Shown: positions 13,104-19,753 of the stretch, one piece after another
Layout of the letters: each line of letters starts with the position of its first letter
Position numbering within the stretch: the first letter of the stretch is position 1
Source of the DNA: Candidatus Stahliibacteriota bacterium
GTDB taxonomy: Bacteria > Hydrothermota > Tepidihabitantia > B3-TA06
Length of the DNA: 19,753 nucleotides
NCBI GenBank assembly: GCA_030670165.1
Contig: DAOVCF010000013.1
Location: 1 to 19,753, forward strand
Direction: 5' to 3'
Position numbers and translations under genes: made by a program
The notes under the pieces: generated by a model
Told to the model about the DNA's origin: nothing
Database searches by the model: none
Seen by the model: the letters and a program-made list of their open reading frames with translations, nothing else

Positions 13104-14937
13104 AAAGTTTAAAGGTAAAGAAATAGAAACAATCCTGGCTACAGACTGTGGGTCTACTACCACCAAGGCCATCCTGATAAAGAAACAGGGGGACGAATAC
13201 CGACTGGTGGTGCGTGGCGAGGCACCCACCACTGTAGAAGCCCCGTTTGAGGACGTAACCCGTGGGGTTCTGAACTCTATAAGGGAAGTGGAGGAGCTTA
13301 CCGGTGAGAAGATTCTGGATGGCGAGAAGATAATCAAGCCGGCCCGCGCGAAGAAGGAAGGGGTGGACGTATATATTTCGACCTCCTCGGCGGGCGGCGG
13401 CCTGCAGATGATGGTGGCGGGTGTTGTTTTAACCATGACCGGTGAAAGTGCTGCACGTGCTGCACTTGGAGCCGGTGCAATCGTGATGGACGTTATCGCC
13501 TCAAACGACGGCAGACTGCCCCACCAGAAGATCAAACGCATCAGACACCTCCGCCCCGACATGATACTTCTCTCAGGCGGCGTGGACGGAGGCACCATCT
13601 CACACGTGGCCGAGCTGGCTGAGCTTATACGCGCAGCCGATCCAAGACCGCGATTCGGAACCACCTTCAGCCTGCCAGTCATATATGCCGGCAACAAGGA
13701 CGCGCGTAAGATAATCCTCGATACCCTCAAGGAGTCTACTGAGCTTGTGGTCGTGGAAAATCTACGGCCAGTACTTGAACGCGAGAATCTGGGACCGGCA
13801 CGCGACAAGATACATGATCTTTTCATGGAACACGTAATGGCCCACGCGCCCGGCTACAAAAAGCTGATGGACTGGACAGACGTACCCATCATGCCGACAC
13901 CTGGTGCAGTGGGACTTCTTATCGAAAGAATAGGCAAGCGACAGGAAATCGACGTACTGGGCGTTGACATAGGGGGAGCGACAACGGACATATTCAGCGT
14001 ATTCGAGGATAAGTCGCTAGAGGCAGAAAACCCTGAGCGAGTCTTCAACCGCACGGTAAGCGCCAACCTTGGGATGAGCTACTCGATCTCCAACGTGCTG
14101 CTGGAAGCAGGAAACGAGAACATCCTGCGATGGATTCCCCTCGAGGTCGACGTTACCGAACTCAGAAACCGCATCCGCAACAAGATGATCCGCCCCACCA
14201 CCATCCCGGCAACACTCGAAGATTTAAAGATGGAACACGCGGTGGCCAGGGAGGCGTTGAGACTGGCACTCCAACAGCACAAGAGCATGGCTGTGGGGCT
14301 TAAGGGCGTACAGCAGGAACGTTCAATCGCCGATGCCTTCTCCCAGAAAATCTCAGGCGAGACGTTGGTCGACATGATGTCGCTTTCTCAGATTGTGGGA
14401 TCAGGCGGCGCACTTTCTCACTCCCCGCGTCGAGCACAGGCCGCAATGCTGATGCTCGATGCCTTCCAGCCCGAAGGAATAACCCGCCTGGCTGTGGACT
14501 CCATCTTCATGATGCCCCATCTAGGTGTACTCACCGAAGTCAACGAAAAAGCGGCGCAGGAAGTTTTTGAAAAAGACTGCCTTATCCCTCTTGGAACAGC
14601 CATCGCCCCGGCAGGAGAAGGCAAGGAAGGGGCCGCCTGCCTGAAGGTCGTCTTCAAACCACAAAAGGGCAAGCTTCAGGAATTAACCGTCAAGTATGGG
14701 GATCTCATAAAGCTGGAGCTTGGGGTAGGCGAGAAGGCGCAGGTAAAGCTTTCTCCCGAACGCGGCTTCGACGTAGGAGAGGGCCCGGGCAAGAGCCTTG
14801 AGGCTCTGATCACCGGCGGCCAGGTTGGAGTCATCATTGACTGCCGCGGCAGACCTCTCCGACTGCCTGAGGATAAAAATGAACGCATAAATGCGCTTCG
14901 GCGATGGGCCGAAGCTATGGAAATGTATCCTGCATGA
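13081..14937 (+). CDS. glmL: GlmL/MutL-family ATPase (mutase-associated)
   Basis: The 618-residue protein is an ASKHA-fold ATPase of the MutL/GlmL family, encoded in glutamate mutase operons between the two mutase subunits and thought to act as a chaperone or reactivator of the B12 enzyme. Phosphate loop 1 is ATDCGSTTTK (20-29), and phosphate loop 2 is GVDIGGATTD (294-303). STSSAGGGLQMMVAGVVLTM, LLSGGVDGGT and the C-terminal GGQVGVIIDCRGRPLRLP match the family, and the length is normal. The SD AAGGAG (13073-13078) is only 2 bases from ATG 13081 but 8 from the in-frame GTG 13087, so the true start may be 13087. No glutamate mutase or other B12 mutase lies in the window; its client is therefore unknown. 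It overlaps both neighbouring small genes. Confidence 0.88.
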   Translation: MNVAEESKKFKGKEIETILATDCGSTTTKAILIKKQGDEYRLVVRGEAPTTVEAPFEDVTRGVLNSIREVEELTGEKILDGEKIIKPARAKKEGVDVYISTSSAGGGLQMMVAGVVLTMTGESAARAALGAGAIVMDVIASNDGRLPHQKIKRIRHLRPDMILLSGGVDGGTISHVAELAELIRAADPRPRFGTTFSLPVIYAGNKDARKIILDTLKESTELVVVENLRPVLERENLGPARDKIHDLFMEHVMAHAPGYKKLMDWTDVPIMPTPGAVGLLIERIGKRQEIDVLGVDIGGATTDIFSVFEDKSLEAENPERVFNRTVSANLGMSYSISNVLLEAGNENILRWIPLEVDVTELRNRIRNKMIRPTTIPATLEDLKMEHAVAREALRLALQQHKSMAVGLKGVQQERSIADAFSQKISGETLVDMMSLSQIVGSGGALSHSPRRAQAAMLMLDAFQPEGITRLAVDSIFMMPHLGVLTEVNEKAAQEVFEKDCLIPLGTAIAPAGEGKEGAACLKVVFKPQKGKLQELTVKYGDLIKLELGVGEKAQVKLSPERGFDVGEGPGKSLEALITGGQVGVIIDCRGRPLRLPEDKNERINALRRWAEAMEMYPA

Positions 14938-15227
14938 ACGTAATAACACTTCTTCTTGTAATAGGAGCAAGTGTAGAAGGGCCGTTCCTAGGAGGAACAA
15001 CGGTAAAGCCTTACGAGAACTCGCATCTGGTGATGCTTCTTTCAGAAACCATAGATACCCGCCTTTCTCCCAGCCTGGCCGAGGGCTCCGGCAGTAGATT
15101 TATCGTTAAGTTCGATCACCCACCCACAGGAACCGATCGCTCTACTTTGAAGGATGCCGAATTAACCATCGCAAAGGAATGGTCAAGGAACCATTCGAAG
15201 AAGCAATCGGAATTAACCCAAGCCTAG
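14934..15227 (+). CDS. Small probably exported protein of unknown function
   Basis: I cannot assign this 97-residue product to a family. It begins MNVITLLLVIGASVEGPFLG, a short hydrophobic run that could be a weak signal peptide. A soluble region follows with hydroxyl and acidic residues (LVMLLSETIDTRLSPSLAEG, then FIVKFDHPPTGTDRSTLKDA) and a charged C-terminus. The ATG overlaps the glmL stop as ATGA, so it is likely translated by reinitiation; the longer frame from 14904 would overlap glmL by 34 bases and lacks an SD. It ends 10 bases before the secreted protease gene, whose SD starts at its final codon. That spacing suggests a partner of the protease, for example an inhibitor, chaperone or propeptide-like protein, but this is only inference. 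Confidence 0.6.
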   Translation: MNVITLLLVIGASVEGPFLGGTTVKPYENSHLVMLLSETIDTRLSPSLAEGSGSRFIVKFDHPPTGTDRSTLKDAELTIAKEWSRNHSKKQSELTQA

Positions 15228-15237
15228 GAGGCAGTAT

Positions 15238-18200
15238 ATGAGAAAAGCCTTTGCTTTATTCGTCTTACCGTTTCTGCTTCTGGCCGCTACAGGACCTTTT
15301 ATAGACGGTCAGGTGCTACCGACGGCAACATATCTTTACAGGGATCCTACTGTGATCCATCTCCCCTGCGGGATAGATCTGGATACGCGCGATGCGGAAC
15401 CGACACTTCCTGCAAACCTCATGCTCTCTTCTGAGCAGAAAGGGGTTGGCACCTACCTTGTTCAGTTTGATGGCCCTATCTACTCGCACGAACGCCGTGC
15501 CCTTGAACAGTCAGGGGTAGGCATCGAGGGCTACCTGCCCAACTATACTTATATCGTTCGGATGGATCAAGCCACACGCACCAGGGTAGAGATCCTGCCA
15601 GGAGTGAGCTGGGTAGGCAACTACGAACCCGGTTACAAGCTGTGCCCTGAGATTGACCTTAAAGATGGCATCCCAGAGAAACTGGTGGTAACTCTTTATG
15701 CAGGCATCGATGGCGAGGCAATCCGCGAGGCCGTTGAGACACTCGGTGGAGAACTGCTTGAGTGGCAAGCCACCGACTTCCAGACATTCGTCCACATAAT
15801 GCTTGCCCCCCAGAAGCTTCCTATGCTTGTCCATGAGCCGCAGATCAAATGGGTGGAACCTTATCATCAGCCTTACGTCATGAACGGAAAGGCCCAGTGG
15901 GTCATTCAAACCTGGGAAGAAGACAACCGCCGCATCTGGGACGAAGGCATCACCGGAGAAGGCCAGATACTCGCCACTCTGGACTCTGGGATTCGCACAT
16001 CCCACAACTTCTTCCGTGACCCTTCTGTGCCTATCACCGACTTCGGCGACTACCCCAACCACCGCAAGATCATAGCCTACCAGAAACCCGCCTACGACCC
16101 TGACGGCGTCATCACCTTCGGCGACGAGATCGGACACGGCACCCACACCGCAGGATCGGTTCTGGGTAACGATCAGCCGGTTGGCGGTTCAAGCGTCAAT
16201 ATCGGCATGGCGCCGGACGCCAGGATATACTTCCTTGACGGAGGCGGCGGAGGCGGTGGTATTATCCACGCCGTCAGCCTTGAGTACAGCTTTAGCATCG
16301 CTTACGATGGGAACAGTGCGGGCGGCGCACGGATCATCTCCAACTCGTGGGGCAGCCAGACAACCCGCGCCTACGACAAGAGCTGTGTGGAGTCCGACCA
16401 GACCATGTGGAACCGTCCCGACTACCTGGTTATGTTTTCTGCCGGCAACAACCCCCCGAGTACATACACAGGCTCCCCGGCAAACGCCAAGAACGTCATA
16501 GCCGTGGGTGGATGCATGAACGGCACCGCAGCTAACTTCTACTGGAGTGGAAGTTCGCAAGGACCTACTAACGACGGCCGCATCCGTCCTGACATAGTGG
16601 CACCAGGTAAAGATGTAACCTCCTCACATAACAGCGGCGATGCCGCCGAAGTTACCTGGTCGGGAACCAGCATGGCCGCTCCAACAGCAGCAGGCAACGC
16701 CGGTCTTATCCGCCAGTACTTCACCGACGGCTGGTATCCCTCAGGTAGTCCCAGCTCTCAATCTGGATTTAACCCATCGGCCGCTCTACTCAAGGCAATG
16801 ATGATCAACTCGGTAGAAACCGACTTCCCTTCAATCGAGGACAGGGTCCCTTCCAACAGGATCGGCTGGGGAAGACCGAAACTGAACAACGTGCTTTACT
16901 TCCCCGGTGATGCACGCAAACTGGCTGTCGTAGACTTCGATGAAGGACTCGAAACAGGCTACCAGTTCCTTGGCAAAGTGAATGTAGCCGGCAGCGGCGA
17001 ACCTATTCGAATCACCCTGAATTGGACAGACTATCCGGGCGAGCTGTATGCCTTTCCAGCCCTGGTTAACGATCTCAACCTGGAAGTGGTCTCGCCATCC
17101 GGCAAGGTTTATCGTGGCAACAACTTCAGTGATAACGTTTCTGTAGAAGGCGGCGATTTCGACACCAAAAACCCGGTCGAGAACGTCTTCGTGAACTCCC
17201 CTGAAACCGGGGAGTGGGAGATTCACGTCCATGCAAACAACGTACCTGCAGGTCCTCAGCCGTTTGCCCTTGTCGTAACCGGCGAACTCAGCACCCTGAT
17301 CTCTGCCGTCGCCATAGGAGATATAACCGTCGACGACGATGGTCAATCCAACCCTGACGGCAACATGGATCCGGGTGAGGACGTAACTATCTACGTAACG
17401 CTTCTAAACGCCGGCGAAAACGCTCTGCACAATATTACGACTACCCTCTCCAGCGCATCCCCCCACGTTACTGTTACCGGCAACGATGCAAACTACGGCA
17501 CCCTGAATCCCGACGAGTCCAAGCAAGGCGACGGCTTTGAGGTTACTGTCTCCTCCTCCGCTCCGCTAGAGACGTGGGTTGAGTTCCAGATACAACTATC
17601 CGCAGACGAACTTTCAGGTAGTTTGAACTTTGAGTTCATGATCGGAACCCCAAGGTACGAATGGATCAGCCATGATGTCGGAAACGTAAAGCTAACAGTC
17701 ACTGAGCAAGGCGCCATCGGATTCTATGAACTTGACGGTCCAGGAGAAGGCTTCCGCTACCCTAAGAGTTCCGACAATTGGCTCTATCATGCGACCTTCG
17801 CTGCGGGCAACTCGAAGGACTTTATGAACGACCGTATGTACGGTGAAGGCGAAAGCCATAATAAAGGCAAGGATTGGGAAGTTACTTCAGACCCCGACGG
17901 AAGGGTAATCATCGGCCGCCATGATTACTCCGATCAGGACAGCCGGGCTACCTACAACAACGACGGAAACTGGTGGACCGATAGCAAACTCAAGGTACAA
18001 CAGTTCGGTTACGCGTGGAAGGAAAAAAACTACGTGATCCTCAAGTTCGTGCTGATAAATCCGGACACATCATCCTTGGAAGGAATGTATGCCGGAATTA
18101 TGGCAGATTTCGACATGGGACCGGAGCAAAGCCCATATAACAACTCTGGTGGAACCGACCAAACCCTGAATCTCGCCTACATGAAGCAAGCACCCGACAA

Positions 18201-18816
18201 AGACAACCCTCATATCGGTATAAAGCTCCTCAAGGGCCAAAAGGCCAACGTAACACTGGTCTCGAATCCGGACTACGTCTGGGATTACAACTGGAACGAC
18301 GAAACATTCTTCAAGTTCCTGAGCGGGGAGCTGAGTTTTGCCTCCTCCCCCAACGATACCGACTGGTCAGTCATTGTATCTGCAGGACCCTTCGATCTTC
18401 CAGTCGGTGCAACAGACACGGTAGCCTTTGCGTTCCTTGCAGGCGACAACCTTGCCGATCTCAAGACCAATGCAGCGGATTGTCAGGAAACATGGAACAA
18501 CATGGACTTCACTGCGCTTGCCGAGGATAATCTCGTCCCAACCACACTCACCCTGGGTGTCTCACCCGAACTTATCAGCGGCAAGGGATCGGTGTTCTTC
18601 AGTTTACCAGGAGCATCCTATGTCCGTCTGGACATCTACGACCTCACTGGCCGCAGGGTGCGCACACTCATCAACGGAGAACTCACTGCAGGTAATCACG
18701 AGATCTACTGGGACGGCCGCGACCAGAAAGGTCTTAAGATCTCAAAGGGCGTCTACTTCATCTATCTTACCACCGACGATGCAAAGATTATCCAAAAAGC
18801 AGTCATCGTGAAGTAG
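15238..18816 (+). CDS. Secreted multidomain subtilisin-like (S8) serine protease with C-terminal sorting-type domain
   Basis: The 1192-residue protease has a signal peptide (1-24), a propeptide-like region (about 50-215), and a catalytic domain (about 220-560) with Asp249 in ATLDSGI, His300 in GHGTHTAG, oxyanion Asn404 in SAGNNP and Ser478 in GTSMAAP. A beta jelly-roll like that of KP-43 subtilases follows (about 560-690, NWTDYPGE...LVNDLNLEV). Next come an Ig-like domain opening with NPDGNMDPGEDVTIYV (about 690-800), a region of unknown fold (about 800-1100) and an FlgD-like/T9SS-type C-terminal domain (about 1105-1192, DIYDLTGRRVRTL ... GVYFIYL). It is probably exported and cell-surface or extracellular, degrading proteins or peptides. 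SD AGGAGG (15226-15231) lies 6 bases before the ATG. It is the last gene of the gcvPB run and is followed by a terminator. Specificity cannot be read from the sequence. Confidence 0.93.
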   Translation: MRKAFALFVLPFLLLAATGPFIDGQVLPTATYLYRDPTVIHLPCGIDLDTRDAEPTLPANLMLSSEQKGVGTYLVQFDGPIYSHERRALEQSGVGIEGYLPNYTYIVRMDQATRTRVEILPGVSWVGNYEPGYKLCPEIDLKDGIPEKLVVTLYAGIDGEAIREAVETLGGELLEWQATDFQTFVHIMLAPQKLPMLVHEPQIKWVEPYHQPYVMNGKAQWVIQTWEEDNRRIWDEGITGEGQILATLDSGIRTSHNFFRDPSVPITDFGDYPNHRKIIAYQKPAYDPDGVITFGDEIGHGTHTAGSVLGNDQPVGGSSVNIGMAPDARIYFLDGGGGGGGIIHAVSLEYSFSIAYDGNSAGGARIISNSWGSQTTRAYDKSCVESDQTMWNRPDYLVMFSAGNNPPSTYTGSPANAKNVIAVGGCMNGTAANFYWSGSSQGPTNDGRIRPDIVAPGKDVTSSHNSGDAAEVTWSGTSMAAPTAAGNAGLIRQYFTDGWYPSGSPSSQSGFNPSAALLKAMMINSVETDFPSIEDRVPSNRIGWGRPKLNNVLYFPGDARKLAVVDFDEGLETGYQFLGKVNVAGSGEPIRITLNWTDYPGELYAFPALVNDLNLEVVSPSGKVYRGNNFSDNVSVEGGDFDTKNPVENVFVNSPETGEWEIHVHANNVPAGPQPFALVVTGELSTLISAVAIGDITVDDDGQSNPDGNMDPGEDVTIYVTLLNAGENALHNITTTLSSASPHVTVTGNDANYGTLNPDESKQGDGFEVTVSSSAPLETWVEFQIQLSADELSGSLNFEFMIGTPRYEWISHDVGNVKLTVTEQGAIGFYELDGPGEGFRYPKSSDNWLYHATFAAGNSKDFMNDRMYGEGESHNKGKDWEVTSDPDGRVIIGRHDYSDQDSRATYNNDGNWWTDSKLKVQQFGYAWKEKNYVILKFVLINPDTSSLEGMYAGIMADFDMGPEQSPYNNSGGTDQTLNLAYMKQAPDKDNPHIGIKLLKGQKANVTLVSNPDYVWDYNWNDETFFKFLSGELSFASSPNDTDWSVIVSAGPFDLPVGATDTVAFAFLAGDNLADLKTNAADCQETWNNMDFTALAEDNLVPTTLTLGVSPELISGKGSVFFSLPGASYVRLDIYDLTGRRVRTLINGELTAGNHEIYWDGRDQKGLKISKGVYFIYLTTDDAKIIQKAVIVK

Positions 18817-18843
18817 CTATCGAGATAAAAAGACTTTAACCCT

Positions 18844-18875
18844 GGAGGGGGCTGCGGCCCCCTCCTTTGTATTTG
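18844..18875 (+). terminator. Intrinsic terminator closing the gcvPB-protease operon
   Basis: GGAGGGGGC (18844-18852) pairs perfectly with GCCCCCTCC (18857-18865) around TGCG. The T-rich TTTGTATTT follows at once, 28 bases after the protease stop. Confidence 0.88.
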
Positions 18876-18887
18876 GCGGAGCAGATA

Positions 18888-18915
18888 TTGACAACTCTCC
18901 TCCCAAGCTTAAACT
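18888..18915 (+). promoter_or_regulatory. Promoter of the PIN-domain gene, leaderless arrangement
   Basis: TTGACA (18888-18893) and TAAACT (18910-18915) are spaced by 16 bases. The ATG at 18921 is only 5 bases beyond the -10 box. Confidence 0.7.
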
Positions 18916-18920
18916 GAACC

Positions 18921-19661
18921 ATGCCCACCTCAAGATGGCAAACACGCAAGTATCTGCTCCTGGATACGAGTGTAGTCGTAGACTATTATCTACCGGAAAC
19001 CTCTTCTCTCAAGAAAACCCCGCTAAGGATAGCAACCATAATCGACTCCATTAGAAACAGAATGGCCAACGTACAGCTGTTCGTACCTGACTTCTGTATC
19101 GTTGAAACCTACAATGCCTTTACAAAGTGGCGTTTTGGTGAAAGAATCCTGCCTCACGGTAAACCCATCTCCAAAAAGAGATACGATGAAGCGAGAAACT
19201 TGTTCCGTGAGGACACGCTCAACGGCAAGGTAATCCAGCAGTACGAGTTGTGCCGTTACCATGTGATAGCGGCGGATTTGATATCGGCTGTGGACTACCA
19301 CTACCAATATTTCCGTAAAAAAGGTGACGTTGCAGCCAAGCTGAAGTTCACATCCATCAAGGTCGTGGACACCTTGATAGGTGCTATGGGCATCTGGCTG
19401 GCCAAACTGCATGGACGAGAGAATGTGGCGATAGTCACCGCCGATAACCGGATAGAAGCCATCATCGGCAAGGCACAGCGGGTATCGGTAACCGCCATGA
19501 GACATCTGGGATTGCGGAAGATCGCCGCCTGTATAGGCCTGGAATACAGCCCTGAGATATTCCCCGAGGTCCTTCACCTGGAAGAGGATTCGGACCACGA
19601 TTTAAAAAACTTCTTCGGCAAGTGGCCGTTGCCGGTAAGACAAACGGAGTTTCCGGTTTAG
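18921..19661 (+). CDS. PIN-domain protein, probable ribonuclease
   Basis: The 246-residue protein shows the four spaced acidic residues of PIN-fold nucleases: Asp15 in LLLDTSVVVDYY, Glu62 in FCIVETYNAF, Asp150 in VVDTLIGAMG and Asp175 in IVTADNRIEAI. PIN domains coordinate Mg2+ or Mn2+ and cleave RNA, most famously as VapC toxins. This one is much longer than a usual VapC (about 130 residues), with an inserted basic helical region (about 68-145) and a C-terminal extension (about 200-246). No antitoxin-like gene lies on either side: upstream is the terminator of the protease operon and downstream a separate promoter. It may therefore be a housekeeping RNA-processing or standalone nuclease rather than a toxin. 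The start is fixed by the leaderless promoter. Confidence 0.8.
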   Translation: MPTSRWQTRKYLLLDTSVVVDYYLPETSSLKKTPLRIATIIDSIRNRMANVQLFVPDFCIVETYNAFTKWRFGERILPHGKPISKKRYDEARNLFREDTLNGKVIQQYELCRYHVIAADLISAVDYHYQYFRKKGDVAAKLKFTSIKVVDTLIGAMGIWLAKLHGRENVAIVTADNRIEAIIGKAQRVSVTAMRHLGLRKIAACIGLEYSPEIFPEVLHLEEDSDHDLKNFFGKWPLPVRQTEFPV

Positions 19662-19670
19662 ACCCAGCGG

Positions 19671-19699
19671 TTGACGACTCGGCCTCTTTCAAATATACT
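19671..19699 (+). promoter_or_regulatory. Promoter of the gene at the window end
   Basis: TTGACG (19671-19676) and TATACT (19694-19699) are 17 bases apart. The short leader carries AGAGGAG (19708-19714), 4 bases before the ATG at 19719. Confidence 0.7.
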
Positions 19700-19718
19700 T
19701 CCCTATGAGAGGAGCCTC

Positions 19719-19753
19719 ATGCCAGCAAATCTGACACCGCAGTATAAAGAGGC
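19719..19753 (+). CDS. 5' end of a gene, probably a TGS/OBG-type GTPase (cut by window edge)
   Basis: Only 11 full codons are present (MPANLTPQYKE, then a partial Ala codon). This opening closely resembles the start of a family of bacterial DRG/OBG-like GTPases with a C-terminal TGS domain, many of which begin MPANL-P-QY-EAE. A good promoter and SD support the reading frame. The functional call rests on a very short match and the rest of the gene lies outside the window. Confidence 0.4.
   Translation, partial: MPANLTPQYKE

Noticed and set aside
12981..13826. 281-codon antisense frame over glmL
   Set aside because: Its Ser/Arg/Ile-rich low-complexity product is typical of the complement of a real gene; glmL has clear ATPase motifs.
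15511..16146. 211-codon antisense frame inside the protease gene
   Set aside because: It lies opposite the propeptide and catalytic domain; no promoter or SD, and the product has no recognisable motif.
18921..19661. VapBC toxin-antitoxin module
   Set aside because: The PIN protein lacks an adjacent antitoxin gene, has its own promoter, and is far longer than VapC.

Overview
The window reads as a piece of chromosome from an uncultivated anaerobic-type bacterium with a Gram-negative envelope. A lineage related to the FCB group, such as candidate phylum WOR-3, is my best guess. The evidence is a secreted subtilase ending in an FlgD-like/T9SS-type C-terminal domain, a split glycine decarboxylase (GcvPB), an orphan GlmL/MutL ATPase, an Etf alpha subunit carrying a 2[4Fe-4S] ferredoxin domain, and many promoters that abut the start codon (leaderless genes). 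The assignment is inference; there is no rRNA gene here.

Layout. 1-1552: aldehyde dehydrogenase behind a clear promoter and Shine-Dalgarno (SD). 1553-3167: a repeat-rich island holding one minus-strand gene for a membrane-anchored coiled-coil protein, bracketed by two oppositely oriented copies of a palindrome-rich repeat. 3168-5460: a MATE-family transporter and a glyoxalase-like protein, each with its own near-leaderless promoter. 5483-5968 (minus): a PF04008-type adenosine-specific kinase. 5969-6394: a 426-base gap with only palindromes, promoters and a doubtful mini-ORF. 6395-10573: acpP-fabF-etfB-etfA-coaE, tightly packed (ATGA overlap fabF/etfB, one-base overlap etfB/etfA). 10736-11122: a small YbjQ-like lipoprotein with a strong terminator. 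11336-18816: gcvPB, a small unknown gene, glmL, a second small unknown gene and a 1192-residue secreted S8 protease, overlapping or nearly touching and closed by an intrinsic terminator. 18921-19661: a stand-alone PIN-domain protein. 19719-end: the first codons of a gene that looks like a TGS/OBG-type GTPase.

How the genes fit together. The acpP operon joins acyl carrier protein and the condensing enzyme to an electron-transfer flavoprotein with its own iron-sulfur domain and to the last enzyme of CoA synthesis. This suggests lipid or acyl-CoA metabolism linked to flavin/ferredoxin electron flow. The gcvPB operon joins one half of glycine decarboxylase to a mutase-associated ATPase and an exported protease; no GcvPA, no mutase and no secretion machinery are in the window.

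Most notable: (1) etfA has no ATG, GTG or TTG start that keeps its first Fe-S motif; the expected position, sharing the A of the etfB TGA, reads ATA. (2) Five promoters place the -10 hexamer 5-8 bases from ATG, while other genes have SD-bearing leaders, so two modes of initiation coexist. (3) Small palindromic elements with GTAG...CTAC ends recur in the intergenic regions, two of them near a shared promoter block. I found no defence system, CRISPR array or complete mobile element.
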